Shown piece by piece: positions 17,129 through 25,969 of a stretch of DNA of 64,000 nucleotides. This DNA comes from Candidatus Kapaibacterium thiocyanatum (GTDB lineage Bacteria > Bacteroidota > Ignavibacteria > Kapaibacteriales > Kapaibacteriaceae), in assembly GCA_001899175.1 (NCBI GenBank), contig MKVH01000024.1, forward strand, positions 372,001 to 436,000, read 5' to 3'. The stretch's first letter is position 1. Each line of letters begins with the position of its first letter. The notes below the pieces were generated by a model. That model did not search any database. It was not told the DNA's origin and was given only the letters and a program-made list of their open reading frames with translations. Both the position numbers and the translations under genes were made by a program.

Positions 17129-17469
17129 TCGGCCTGGAGCCAGGTGATGGCGTCGGCCAGCGTCGGATGGAATTCGAACAGGTATTCGATCTGCGAGATA
17201 CGGAACAGGTTGCGTACCTGATCCTGCATGCCGACGAGGATGACGAAGCCTTCCGCTTCCGACATCTGGCGATGTGCCAGCAGGAGCGAACTCAGGCCCT
17301 GTGAATCGCAGAAATGTACCATCGACATGTCGATGACGAGGGCCTTGACGTTCGGCTGACACAGGATCAGCAGCTCGCTCTTCACTTCGGGGGCGTTGGT
17401 GGAATCGAGTGACGGTTCCTTGATGGTGAAGATGACGAGTTCATCGTCCTGTTCTACGGAAAACTTCAT
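17125..17469 (-). CDS. STAS-domain anti-sigma factor antagonist (SpoIIAA/RsbV-like)
   Basis: A 114-residue single STAS domain. The signature is VHFCDSQGLSSLLLAHRQM, with D55-S56 in the place where RsbV carries the serine phosphorylated by its anti-sigma kinase. The flanking strands (VKALVIDMS and FVILVG) also fit. The start is the ATG at 17469, although the frame runs open further upstream across the opposite gene. In other bacteria such proteins sequester an HPK-like anti-sigma kinase by partner switching. No kinase, phosphatase or sigma factor is adjacent, so the partner is unknown. Confidence 0.85.
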   Translation of the reverse strand: MKFSVEQDDELVIFTIKEPSLDSTNAPEVKSELLILCQPNVKALVIDMSMVHFCDSQGLSSLLLAHRQMSEAEGFVILVGMQDQVRNLFRISQIEYLFEFHPTLADAITWLQAD

Positions 17470-17529
17470 GGTGAGCGTACTGCGGGGGATGGAACAATCG
17501 ACGCGGCAAATATCCCAAAAAAACGGCGT

Positions 17530-18546
17530 ATGCAATCCATTCTCGTGATCAGGCTGTCGTCGATGGGTGACGTGATCCTCGCCACACCACTGATACGACA
17601 GCTCCGGCATACCTATCCCGATGCTATCATCGACGTCGCCGTGGCGAGTCGCTTCGCCGGTGTCCACGCCGACAATCCCCGCATCCGGAAGGTGTGGAAG
17701 ATCGAGCCCCGTACCAGCCCCGACCCCGAACTGGACGACGTGAAACTCGCCATGCGCGAATCCGTGCCAGGCGGTCACTACGACCTCGTCGTCGACCTGC
17801 AGAACAACTTCCGTTCCGCCGCTCTGCGCAAGGGACTCGGCCGGGACGCCGTGCGGGCACCGAAGCATCGTCTCGAGAAACTCGCCCTCGTCTATCTCAA
17901 ACGGCGTCCGCAGCCCATCATCCCCGTCGTGGCGCGGTACCGCAAGTCCGTGGCCCATCTGCCGCTGGCATTCGACAGCGACGGTCCGGAAGTATGGCTG
18001 CCCGAAGAGAGGACGCTCGGCTACTATCCGCCCGATGCCCATACCGCTGTCGTTCGCGGTCGTATCGCCGTCGCTCCTGGTGCCCATCATGCCACGAAAC
18101 GCTGGCCGGCCGTACGTTTCGCCGAATTGTGTCGCCGTCTTGTGGAGGAGCAGGGCCTGGTGCCCGTCCTGGTGGGAGGGCCGGACGACCGGGAACTGTG
18201 CGACGGAATCGCCGCATCGAGTGGCGTTCCGGTGGAGCGCGCCGATGGAATCGGCGGCATCCAGGACACTGCGCGCGTTCTCGATACCTGCGACGCCATC
18301 GTCACGAACGACACGGGTGTGATGCATCTGGCATCGGCACGGCGTTTGCCTGTCGTAGCCATATTCGGGTCGACCGTTCCCGAGCTCGGCTTCGCACCGT
18401 ATGGCGTTCGTCACGTCATCGTGCAGCATGATCTCGGTTGCAGGCCCTGCAGTCATATCGGGCGGGCGGCATGTCCCAAAGGTCACTTCCTGTGCATGAA
18501 CGGCATCACCGTGCAGGAAGTCCTGGAGGCACTGCAGAAGCCGTAG
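17530..18546 (+). CDS. Glycosyltransferase family 9 (heptosyltransferase-like)
   Basis: A 338-residue GT-B enzyme of family GT9. The N-terminus has ILVIRLSSMGDVILATPLIRQL, in which the Asp after SSMG corresponds to the catalytic Asp of WaaC/WaaF. The C-terminal sugar-nucleotide domain has IAVAPGAHHATKRWP, VLVGGPDD and TNDTGVMHLASA, followed by the Cys-containing tail often seen in WaaF relatives (CRPCSHIG, ACPKGHFLCM). It probably adds heptose or another sugar to the lipopolysaccharide core at the cytoplasmic face. The donor is not determinable here. It begins 60 bases from the divergent STAS gene. Confidence 0.9.
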   Translation: MQSILVIRLSSMGDVILATPLIRQLRHTYPDAIIDVAVASRFAGVHADNPRIRKVWKIEPRTSPDPELDDVKLAMRESVPGGHYDLVVDLQNNFRSAALRKGLGRDAVRAPKHRLEKLALVYLKRRPQPIIPVVARYRKSVAHLPLAFDSDGPEVWLPEERTLGYYPPDAHTAVVRGRIAVAPGAHHATKRWPAVRFAELCRRLVEEQGLVPVLVGGPDDRELCDGIAASSGVPVERADGIGGIQDTARVLDTCDAIVTNDTGVMHLASARRLPVVAIFGSTVPELGFAPYGVRHVIVQHDLGCRPCSHIGRAACPKGHFLCMNGITVQEVLEALQKP

Positions 18547-18577
18547 ATTTGCCCATCATCATCCACGATCCGCTCGT

Positions 18578-19588
18578 ATGCAATCAATCGGTGTAGTCCT
18601 GATCGGCGCAGGGAACATTGCGCAGAACATCCATCTTCCGATCCTCGCCGCCATGCCCGGCGTCAAGCTGCTGGGCATCGCCGATCGCCAGATCTCGAAG
18701 GCGCGGATCCTCGCGGAACGGTACAAGGTGCCCCATGCCGTGCGGACCGTCGAGGACGCACTGGCTATACCCGGTGTCCAGGCCGTGGTGGTGACGACGA
18801 GTACGGACGGGCACCACGACGTGGCCCTGCAGGCCATCCAGGCCGGTAAGGACGTCTTCGTGGAACGCCCCGTCGGCCGTACGCTGCAGGAGGCGATGGA
18901 CATCAAGGTCGCGGCACAGGAGCACAACGTCCAGGTCATGGTGGGAATGAATCACCGCTTCCGCCCGGACGTCGTCAACATGAAGAATGCCGTGGACCGT
19001 GGCGACATCGGTCCCGTCTTCTACGTCAAGGCCGGCTGGGTGAAGCAGCGGAGCACGGATGCCCGATGGCTCGCGCAGGCCGACAAGAGCGGCGGCGGAG
19101 TGCTGATCGATCTCGGCATCACCGTCATCGACATGATTCTCCACGTCTTCAACTTCGGCCGCGTACGCAGCGTCGTGGGCAGCACCTTCCACCACGAGAC
19201 GAAGAGCGTCGAGGACGTCGTCGTGGCCATGCTGCATTTCGAGAACGGCAGCGTCGCCACGGTCGAAACGAGCTGGTCCCTCATGCGTGCCGAAGACCTC
19301 TACTACTGCAACGTCTTCGGAAAGAAGGGCAGCGCCTTCATCAATCCGTTCAAGCTCGTCAAGCGTCAGGGCAACACCTTCAATACGACCACTCCGGCTC
19401 CGCCGAAGTCGCAACAGCAGCAGCTCGTCTACCGCAAGAGCTATGAAGCCGAGCTCAAGCACTTCGTGAACGCCGTGAAGGGTCTGGTGCCGATGATCTC
19501 CACCGTCGGCGAGGCTGTCGAGCGTATGAAGATCGTCGAAGCCCTCTATGCCAGCGCGGAACTTCAGCGCGAAATCGTCATTCCATAG
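18578..19588 (+). CDS. Gfo/Idh/MocA-family NAD(P)-dependent oxidoreductase
   Basis: A 336-residue enzyme with an N-terminal Rossmann motif VLIGAGNIAQNIHLP, the TSTDGHHDVALQAIQAGKDVF region and the C-terminal alpha/beta domain typical of the family (GGGVLIDLGITVIDMILHVF, where the DxGxHxxD pattern has become DLGITVID). The family's EKP motif, whose Lys contacts cofactor and substrate, is here E96-R97-P98. Members oxidise or reduce sugar hydroxyls, often for surface polysaccharide sugars. Following a GT9 gene by 31 bases it may contribute to an envelope glycan. Altered motifs mean substrate and even activity are uncertain. Confidence 0.85.
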   Translation: MQSIGVVLIGAGNIAQNIHLPILAAMPGVKLLGIADRQISKARILAERYKVPHAVRTVEDALAIPGVQAVVVTTSTDGHHDVALQAIQAGKDVFVERPVGRTLQEAMDIKVAAQEHNVQVMVGMNHRFRPDVVNMKNAVDRGDIGPVFYVKAGWVKQRSTDARWLAQADKSGGGVLIDLGITVIDMILHVFNFGRVRSVVGSTFHHETKSVEDVVVAMLHFENGSVATVETSWSLMRAEDLYYCNVFGKKGSAFINPFKLVKRQGNTFNTTTPAPPKSQQQQLVYRKSYEAELKHFVNAVKGLVPMISTVGEAVERMKIVEALYASAELQREIVIP

Positions 19589-19814
19589 CGCCTGGTGCGC
19601 ATCCTTCGGGAAAACCGGTGCATATCCGCGCAGGGCGGTGGATAACCCGCACCGGACAGGTGAACAACCGGAGACGACGCAGTGCATAACGATGCGGATC
19701 CGCTGTAGAATGGGTCAGCAACGGTGTGCTGCCGGCGCCGTTTCCTTTTGATAAACTTGCAGTCTTGCATTCCGCCCGACGAACACACTCACAGCATATC
19801 ATCGGCAGTCCTCC

Positions 19815-21272
19815 ATGGCATCGAACGATCGCACGAAACGACCCTCCACGGCAGCACAGGTATTGGCACTCGACGAACTGACGGGACACATACCACCGCA
19901 TTCGACGGATGCGGAAGTGGCCGTGCTCGGTGCCATGCTGGTGGACAAGGACGCGGTGAGCAAGGTCGTGGAAGTGCTCGATCCCGACTGCTTCTATCAC
20001 GACAAGCATCAGACGATCTTCACGGCCATGATCGCCATGTTCGAGCGCGGGGTGCAAATCGACCTCGTGACCCTGAACAACGAGCTGAGCCGTAACGGAA
20101 CGCTGGAGCGGGTGGGCGGCATGTATACGCTCACCGACATCTCCGCGCGGACGGTCACGGCCGCGAACGTCGAACATCATGCGCGCATCGTTCTCGAACG
20201 CTACCTGAAGCGCCAGTTGATCAAGGTCGCCGGTGAGATCATCACCGACTGCTACGACGAAACGTCCGACGCACTGGATGAAGTGGACCGTGCCGAGCAG
20301 CGCATCTTCGACGTGGCCGAGAAACGTCTGAAGCGCTCCTATTCGGGCATGAAGAAGCTCACCAAGGAAGCCATCGAGCGCATCTTCGCCCTGGCCTCCG
20401 GTGACGGTAACGGCGTGACGGGCGTACCTACGGGCTTCACCGCGCTGGACGAGAAGTTGAGCGGACTGCAGCCGTCGGATCTCATCATTGTCGCGGCGCG
20501 GCCATCGATGGGAAAGACGGCCTTCGCGCTGAGCATCGCCCGCGAAGCTGCCCGCGAAGGTCATGCCGTGGGCTTCTTCTCGCTCGAAATGTCCGCACAA
20601 CAGCTCGTCTTGCGTCTGATCTCGGCCGATGCCGAGGTCAATCTGCAGGCCCTGCGCTCCGGCCGTCTGTCGCAGAAGGAAATGCACGACATCGTGGCGC
20701 GCATCGACAAGCTGATGAACGCCCCGATCTACATCGACGATTCGGCCGCCCTGTCGCCCGTGGAGTTCAGGGCGAAGTGCCGGCGGATGAAAATGGAGCA
20801 CAAGATCGAGCTCATCATCGTCGACTACCTCCAGCTCATGCATGCCCCGAAGGCGGAGAGCCGTGAACGCGAAATCTCCGTCATTTCCCATACGCTCAAG
20901 CAGGTGGCCAAGGAATTGAACATTCCTATCGTGGCCCTTTCGCAGTTGAACCGTACGCTCGAGCAACGTGCCGACAAACGTCCGATGCTCTCCGACCTTC
21001 GTGAATCAGGATCGATCGAGCAGGATGCCGACGTCGTGATGTTCGTGCACCGCCCGGAATACTACAAGATCGAGACGTTCGAGGACGGACGTTCGACGGA
21101 GAACATCGCCGAAATCATCGTCGGCAAGCAGCGGAACGGTCCCGTAGGCGACGTACGCCTCCATTACAACAAGGAGCTGGCCCGGTTCCACAATCTCAGT
21201 TATCACGACGCTCAGTTCGATTCGGGGAACGACCACGGCTTCATCGGTGGGGGACCCGACGTTCCGTTCTGA
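19815..21272 (+). CDS. dnaB: Replicative DNA helicase DnaB
   Basis: A 485-residue hexameric helicase. The N-terminal domain begins with PPHSTDAEVAVLGAML, and the RecA-like domain has Walker A ARPSMGKT at 228-235, the SLEMSAQQLVLRL block, Walker B IIVDYLQLM and the ALSQLNR and DLRESGSIEQDAD blocks. No intein interrupts it. It unwinds DNA ahead of the replication fork. The 226 bases upstream (19589-19814) hold no gene. A TAAACTTG at about 19752-19759 is one mismatch from TAnnTTTG but lacks a matching upstream box, so I do not call a promoter. The neighbouring CDF-like gene converges, with four bases between the stops. Confidence 0.97.
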   Translation: MASNDRTKRPSTAAQVLALDELTGHIPPHSTDAEVAVLGAMLVDKDAVSKVVEVLDPDCFYHDKHQTIFTAMIAMFERGVQIDLVTLNNELSRNGTLERVGGMYTLTDISARTVTAANVEHHARIVLERYLKRQLIKVAGEIITDCYDETSDALDEVDRAEQRIFDVAEKRLKRSYSGMKKLTKEAIERIFALASGDGNGVTGVPTGFTALDEKLSGLQPSDLIIVAARPSMGKTAFALSIAREAAREGHAVGFFSLEMSAQQLVLRLISADAEVNLQALRSGRLSQKEMHDIVARIDKLMNAPIYIDDSAALSPVEFRAKCRRMKMEHKIELIIVDYLQLMHAPKAESREREISVISHTLKQVAKELNIPIVALSQLNRTLEQRADKRPMLSDLRESGSIEQDADVVMFVHRPEYYKIETFEDGRSTENIAEIIVGKQRNGPVGDVRLHYNKELARFHNLSYHDAQFDSGNDHGFIGGGPDVPF

Positions 21273-21276
21273 TCCT

Positions 21277-22278
21277 TCAGGGCGTCGACGGCGGGGCGGC
21301 CAGCGATCGTTTGATGGGACAGGTACTCGTGCCGTGAAGTTCGCACGAGCCGTCGCAGGGCGTCACGTAGACGCGCGGAATAGCCGTAGGGAAGCGCGCA
21401 TGCAGGGCATCCAGGATCTGCTTCTCCAGCTCGTAGAGCTGCTGCAGGGTATAGTCGTACGGCATCACCAGGTCGATCTCGATGAAAATGTCCTTGCCCG
21501 ACTGCCGCGTGTGCACGCTCCTGAATTCGCACATACGTGTGAAATTTTCGGCGATGATGGCAAGGATCTCGTACTGCATCTCGTCCGGTAGCGTACGATC
21601 CAGCAACTGACGGAACGCTTCGCGTCCGTGCTGCAGCGGCACCTTGAGCGTGACGAGGATGAGGGCGATGGAGACGACGCTGTCGAGCACCGCTGCCACA
21701 CCGAACCATTTGATGCCGTGCAGGGCTGCGCTGGCACCCAGGCCGACGACGACGCCGATCTCGACGAACGAGTCCACACGCCACAGCTCGGCATCGTAGT
21801 GCAGCATGGGCATGTGATAGCGCTGGGCATAGCGTTCGAGCAGACGGGCCGTCCATCGCATCACGATGAAGGAGATGACGCTCCACACCACGAGGATGAT
21901 GTTGTTGCGCATTTCCGGTGGCCGCTGGAACAGCGAGAACGCCTCGCCGAGCGTGAATACCGTCAGGACGAGGAGAAGATTGGCGCTGACCAGGATGGCC
22001 AGGCTCTCGTATTTGCCGTAGCCGTAGTTGAAGGTGAGGTCGGGCCTGCGCATGCTGCGCTGCACGGCAGCGAGGAAGAGCAGGGAGTTACCGATGTCGA
22101 TCAGCGTCAGATATCCGTTCGTCTGCATGATCAGCGAATGCTGGACCAGGCCGAGCACGATGCTGCCGAGGGCCAGGATCATGCATGCCATGAGCGAGAC
22201 GACGGAAGCGTATTCCGCGGACTGCCTGCGGAAGAGGCTCCGGAGGCGACGACGTGCCGTGGAGAGCCAGGCGAACAT
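21277..22278 (-). CDS. Cation diffusion facilitator (CDF)-like membrane protein with altered metal site
   Basis: A 333-residue protein with six predicted membrane helices and a cytoplasmic C-terminal domain like CDF zinc/iron exporters. Family landmarks are NYGYGKYESLA (usually HxFGHGKAE), the helix TLIDIGNSLLFL and helix DAELWRVDSFVEIG. Compared with E. coli YiiP, only two of the four transport-site ligands remain: D61 and D169. The other two positions are L57 and L165. The C-terminus adds a Cys-rich tail (CDGSC, then CELHGTSTC pattern) not usual for the family. The start at 22278 overlaps the stop of the upstream UXS gene by one base (TGATG), so the pair is coupled. Transport activity is uncertain. 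Confidence 0.75.
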   Translation of the reverse strand: MFAWLSTARRRLRSLFRRQSAEYASVVSLMACMILALGSIVLGLVQHSLIMQTNGYLTLIDIGNSLLFLAAVQRSMRRPDLTFNYGYGKYESLAILVSANLLLVLTVFTLGEAFSLFQRPPEMRNNIILVVWSVISFIVMRWTARLLERYAQRYHMPMLHYDAELWRVDSFVEIGVVVGLGASAALHGIKWFGVAAVLDSVVSIALILVTLKVPLQHGREAFRQLLDRTLPDEMQYEILAIIAENFTRMCEFRSVHTRQSGKDIFIEIDLVMPYDYTLQQLYELEKQILDALHARFPTAIPRVYVTPCDGSCELHGTSTCPIKRSLAAPPSTP

Positions 22279-23222
22279 CAGGCACCGATTCCGAGTGCCT
22301 TGCGGAAGTAGGCCAGCGTATGGCGCAGCCCTTCGGCCCTGTCCACCTTCGGCGTCCAGCCGAGTTGCGTGGTCGCCGTCGTGATGTCGGGTTGGCGCAC
22401 CTTGGGATCGTCCTGGGGCAGGTCCTTGTACGAAATGGTGCTCGACGAGCCGGTGAGGGCGATGATCTCTTCCGCGAGCTTCTTCATCGTGATCTCGTCG
22501 GGGTTGCCGACGTTCACGGGATCGTTGATCGAGCTGTGGAGGAGGCGATAGATGCCGTCCACGAGATCGTCGACGTAGCATACGGACCGTGTCTGCGAGC
22601 CGTCCCCGAACACCGTGAGGGGCTCGCCGCGCAGGGCCTGGCTCATGAAGGCAGGAATGGCGCGGCCGTCTTCGACGCGCATTCGCGGACCGTACGTGTT
22701 GAAGATGCGGATGATGCGTGTATCGACGTTGTGATAGCGGTGATAGGCCATCGTCATGGCTTCGGCGAAGCGCTTGGCCTCGTCATAGACGCCGCGGATG
22801 CCCACCGGATTCACGTTGCCCCAGTACGATTCGGGCTGGGGATGGATCATCGGATCGCCGTAGACCTCGCTGGTACTCGCGAGCAGGAAGCGGGCTCCCT
22901 TGGCCTTGGCCAGACCGAGTGCCTTATGCGAGCCGAGCGAGCCGACCTTCAGGGTCTGGATCGGGAACTTGAGATAGTCGATGGGGGATGCCGGCGATGC
23001 GAAGTGCAGGATGGCGTCGAGCTGGCCATCGACGTACATGTAGTTCGTCACGTCGTACTGCACGAGTTCGAATCGCTCCAGGCCGATGAGGTGGCCGACG
23101 TTGTCCGGCGAACCCGTGATGAAGTTGTCCATGCAGACGACGTGATAGCCTTCCGCAATGAAGCGATCGCAGAGATGCGATCCGAGAAAACCGGCGCCGC
23201 CGGTGATGAGAACACGTTTCAT
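22278..23222 (-). CDS. UDP-glucuronate decarboxylase / UDP-xylose synthase (extended SDR)
   Basis: A 314-residue extended short-chain dehydrogenase. It has the NAD motif [35 protein letters not shown] (the UXS-type variant of the sugar-binding loop), STSEVYGDP and the catalytic YDEAK (Tyr-x3-Lys), then [16 protein letters not shown] and NVGNPDEIT. These match UXS1-type enzymes that oxidise and decarboxylate UDP-glucuronate to UDP-xylose. The ATG at 23222 is preferred over an in-frame TTG three codons upstream. UDP-xylose would feed an envelope or exopolysaccharide glycan. No glycosyltransferase is adjacent. Confidence 0.9.
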   Translation of the reverse strand: MKRVLITGGAGFLGSHLCDRFIAEGYHVVCMDNFITGSPDNVGHLIGLERFELVQYDVTNYMYVDGQLDAILHFASPASPIDYLKFPIQTLKVGSLGSHKALGLAKAKGARFLLASTSEVYGDPMIHPQPESYWGNVNPVGIRGVYDEAKRFAEAMTMAYHRYHNVDTRIIRIFNTYGPRMRVEDGRAIPAFMSQALRGEPLTVFGDGSQTRSVCYVDDLVDGIYRLLHSSINDPVNVGNPDEITMKKLAEEIIALTGSSSTISYKDLPQDDPKVRQPDITTATTQLGWTPKVDRAEGLRHTLAYFRKALGIGA

Positions 23223-23296
23223 GGGGCGCAATATACGGCGCAGCCTTGCGGATAATCGGTATCATCCGCGAGAAAGACCGCGCCGTTCGCGTTGGA

Positions 23297-25396
23297 TTAC
23301 TTTCTGGTGATGACGAACTCGACGCGACGGTTCAACTGGCGTCCTTCGTCCGTCTTGTCCATCGACTGCGGCTTCGTCTCTCCGTAGCCCTTCGCCGAGA
23401 TGCGAGAGGCGTCGATGCCATGTTCCGTGATGTAGGTCATGACGGCCTTGGCCCGGTTGTCCGAGAGGGTGAGGTTGTCCTTGTCCTTGCCGACGTCGTC
23501 CGTATGCCCGCCGAGTTCGATGGCGATGGTGGCATTGGACTTCAGGAAGGCTACGAGGCGATCGAGGTCCGGACGCGATTCCGGGCGCAGGTCGCTCTTG
23601 CCGACGTCGAAGAAGAGGTTGTTGATGCGGATACCGCGGCCGATGACGACAGGTTCGAGCGTGAGGTCCTGCTTGATTTCCTTGTACGTCGTGAGGTCCT
23701 TCGTCGAAAGGCTGCGGCTCACGGCATAGTAGTCCTGGGCATCCGCACGGAAGCCGTATTCCTCGCCGCCCGTGAGCACGATCTTGTAGGCGCCCGTGGC
23801 GGGATCGGACATGGCGGTGCCGAGTTCCGCACCGTCGCTGAGCCGTTCGTACCGGATGCGTGCGGCCATCGGTTTCTGCGTCGATGCGTCCGTGACGATG
23901 CCGCTGACGATGACGACGGGCCGCGGACGCAGGCTCGGCGGAAGGTCGACCTGCCAGATGTCGAGCGAACCGGACGGACCGTTGGCGATGAGATAGGCGT
24001 AGGCGCCATCGGCCGGTACGTTGAAGTAGGCGTCCCATCCCCTGGTATTGATGATGGGGCCGAGGTTCTCCGGTTCCGACCAGTTCCTCCACGTATCGTC
24101 GAGACGGCGGGACATGAAGATGTCCGAACTGCCGAAGCCGCTGTGGCCGGCCGACGTGAAGTAGAGCGTGATGCCGTCGGCGGCGAGGAAGGGTGCCGCT
24201 TCGTCGAGGTAGGAGTTGATGGTGTTGCCGGTATGCTGCGGACGCGACCACCTGCCGTCCTCGTGCTTGAAGCTCACGAAGATGTCGCGCTCGCCAAGGC
24301 AACTGTCGCGCTCCACCGTCATGAGCAGCGTGCCGCCGTCGGCGGAGAGGCAGGCCTCGATGTACTTGTTGTGGTTCACGTAGTCGTCGATCTCGACGGT
24401 CCTGGGCATCGACCAGCCGTCGATCGTACGCTCGCTGATGGAGAAGCCCGAACCCTTCGGCGATCCGTCGCCGTTATACGTGTTGCCGAGCAGGAGCGTG
24501 TTGTTGTCGGGCGTGGAGGATACGACGAAGTTGTGTCCATCGTTGTTGATCGGCCGACCGATGTTGCGGGCAGTGCTCCACGTTCCATCAGCCATCTTCT
24601 GCGAGAGATAGACTTCGCTGTTTACCTTGTCGATCGGGCTCTGATCGTACTTCTCCCGCGTGACGTAGAGGATCGTCCCGTCGGGAGAGATGAGGGGGCT
24701 CTTCTCCGTCGAGGACGAGTTAACGGCGTCGGAGAGCCGCGTACGCTTGAGGGATGCAGGCAGGTTCTTCGCGAGGTTGATGGGCTTGCGGTTCGTGCGG
24801 AGGACGAAGTAGTCCATGGCCACCGTCATGCGCTCGTTGACGTGGAACCCCATCATCGTGCCCGTCGTGCGCGGGGCCGGACATCTGTAGACTTCCTCGT
24901 TGTTGAGGAAGAAGGTGAACTCCGAACCGCGTTTGCGCACGCGCAGGATGTTCGTCTGCTTCATCGGCTTGACGTATCCCGACTCCTTCCATGCCAGCAC
25001 GTCCTTGTACTCGTTGTTGACCCACTTGTTGATGCGGATGTAGCCGTTCGACGAAACGACGAAGTTCCAGCTGTTGTCGAGGTTGGGGCCGTGGAAGGTG
25101 AGGCCGTAGCCGTGGTTCTCCACGCCGGCGATCTGCGTGAGCGAGGTCTCGATCTCGTAGTCCTTGTCCTGCTCGATGAACTCGCCGATCGTCACGTGCC
25201 AGTTGCCTGTCTCCGAGCGTTTGTCGAGGACGAAGTACCCGTCGATGATCTTCTGCGTGATGTCCTGGGTCTGATAGTCGCCCCATTCCGTACTCGTCGA
25301 GTCGAAGTCTTCGCGATAGGCGATGGGCAGGTCCTGTCCCTGTACTGCGGCGAAGGCGAGAAACAGCATCAGTGCGGCGATGGAGAACGGTTTCAT
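23297..25396 (-). CDS. PorE-like periplasmic/outer-membrane OmpA protein with PD40 propeller
   Basis: A 699-residue exported protein. Domains in order: signal peptide (to about AVQGQ), a concanavalin/DUF1080-like beta-sandwich at about 28-205 (WNFVVSSNGYIRINKW region), a WD40-like PD40 propeller at about 225-475 (repeats such as SPDGTILYVT, LSADGGTLLMT and LAADGITLYFTSAG), a carboxypeptidase-regulatory-like domain at about 490-570 (VSGIVTDASTQKPM) and a C-terminal OmpA domain (LGGHTDDVGKDKDNLTLSDNRAKAV, then RRVEFVI) that should bind peptidoglycan. The propeller-CRD-OmpA order is that of the T9SS component PorE, although PorE is a lipoprotein and this has no lipobox and an extra N-terminal sandwich. 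A T9SS anchoring role is inference. Confidence 0.75.
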   Translation of the reverse strand: MKPFSIAALMLFLAFAAVQGQDLPIAYREDFDSTSTEWGDYQTQDITQKIIDGYFVLDKRSETGNWHVTIGEFIEQDKDYEIETSLTQIAGVENHGYGLTFHGPNLDNSWNFVVSSNGYIRINKWVNNEYKDVLAWKESGYVKPMKQTNILRVRKRGSEFTFFLNNEEVYRCPAPRTTGTMMGFHVNERMTVAMDYFVLRTNRKPINLAKNLPASLKRTRLSDAVNSSSTEKSPLISPDGTILYVTREKYDQSPIDKVNSEVYLSQKMADGTWSTARNIGRPINNDGHNFVVSSTPDNNTLLLGNTYNGDGSPKGSGFSISERTIDGWSMPRTVEIDDYVNHNKYIEACLSADGGTLLMTVERDSCLGERDIFVSFKHEDGRWSRPQHTGNTINSYLDEAAPFLAADGITLYFTSAGHSGFGSSDIFMSRRLDDTWRNWSEPENLGPIINTRGWDAYFNVPADGAYAYLIANGPSGSLDIWQVDLPPSLRPRPVVIVSGIVTDASTQKPMAARIRYERLSDGAELGTAMSDPATGAYKIVLTGGEEYGFRADAQDYYAVSRSLSTKDLTTYKEIKQDLTLEPVVIGRGIRINNLFFDVGKSDLRPESRPDLDRLVAFLKSNATIAIELGGHTDDVGKDKDNLTLSDNRAKAVMTYITEHGIDASRISAKGYGETKPQSMDKTDEGRQLNRRVEFVITRK

Positions 25397-25421
25397 GGAT
25401 GATCTGAAGGTTGAAGAGATG

Positions 25422-25898
25422 TCAGAATTTGACCTTGAAGGATCCGCCGGTGACGGACTTCGTGGAACCGGCCATGTTACGTGCAGTGAAGGAGAACGTT
25501 CCTTCGGCCTCGGTGCTGCTGAGTTTCGTGAGCGTGACGGTACCGTTGCCGACGCCGATCATCGTCGTATACATGTCATTCTGCGTCGTACCCATCGTAA
25601 CCTGGCACATGTGCGGATTGGTGGCCGTACCGCCGATCGGATAATCGCCCGTACCGCTCGGATTGAGCAGGCGGATCTGGATCTGGCGTACGTTGTTGTC
25701 CTGTCCTGCGATGGCCAGGACTCCACTGCTGTATACTCCGCTCACCGTCAGCGATCCGCTCCAGTCCGAGCCGTCGATCTTCGCCGCCATCGTGTTTCCC
25801 GAGGACGGAGAAGGGGTGTTCGACGAATCGTCCTTGCTGCATGCAGTGGTGAAGACCGTGATGACCAGTGCGAAAATAAGAATGTGGAAGTGGTTCAT
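25422..25898 (-). CDS. DUF6252-like lipoprotein
   Basis: A 158-residue lipoprotein precursor with lipobox FTTAC (Cys20), a Ser/Asn/Pro-rich linker and a small beta-rich domain. The layout (MAAKIDGSDWSGS at the start, DYPIGG in the middle, a strand with GTFSFTARNM, then a closing GGSFKVKF) is that of DUF6252, a domain common in Bacteroidota lipoproteins with no established function. GGAG lies eight bases before the ATG. It is downstream of the TPR-LuxR gene and 25 bases upstream of the PorE-like gene on the same strand. Confidence 0.7.
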   Translation of the reverse strand: MNHFHILIFALVITVFTTACSKDDSSNTPSPSSGNTMAAKIDGSDWSGSLTVSGVYSSGVLAIAGQDNNVRQIQIRLLNPSGTGDYPIGGTATNPHMCQVTMGTTQNDMYTTMIGVGNGTVTLTKLSSTEAEGTFSFTARNMAGSTKSVTGGSFKVKF

Positions 25899-25924
25899 GG
25901 CAGCGCTCCGTTTGTCATTGATAT

Positions 25925-25948
25925 ACCGTTAGGCTGCGAACCTACGGT
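25925..25948 (-). terminator. Hairpin after the TPR-LuxR gene
   Basis: A stem of ACCGT-AGG with CCT-ACGGT (one bulged A) around a seven-base loop lies 22 bases past the stop of the TPR-LuxR gene and just upstream of the lipoprotein gene. No T-run follows, so it may be a weak terminator or a processing hairpin. Confidence 0.3.
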
Positions 25949-25969
25949 TCCATGACGGCGGCTGCCGTA

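Noticed and set aside
17470-18486. Upstream extension of the STAS reading frame
   Set aside because: It lies opposite the GT9 gene, and the STAS domain is complete from the ATG at 17469.
19589-19814. Search of the dnaB upstream interval for a promoter or origin-like boxes
   Set aside because: One TAAACTTG resembles a -7 box but has no -33 partner, and no repeated DnaA boxes (TTATCCACA type) were seen.
20450-20560. Possible intein in DnaB
   Set aside because: The Walker A region and later motifs are continuous and the length (485) is normal.
23246-25402. A 718-codon open frame on the plus strand opposite the PorE-like gene
   Set aside because: Its translation is low-complexity Arg/Val/Asp/Glu with no domain, and it mirrors a well supported gene. 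High G+C makes such antisense open frames common.
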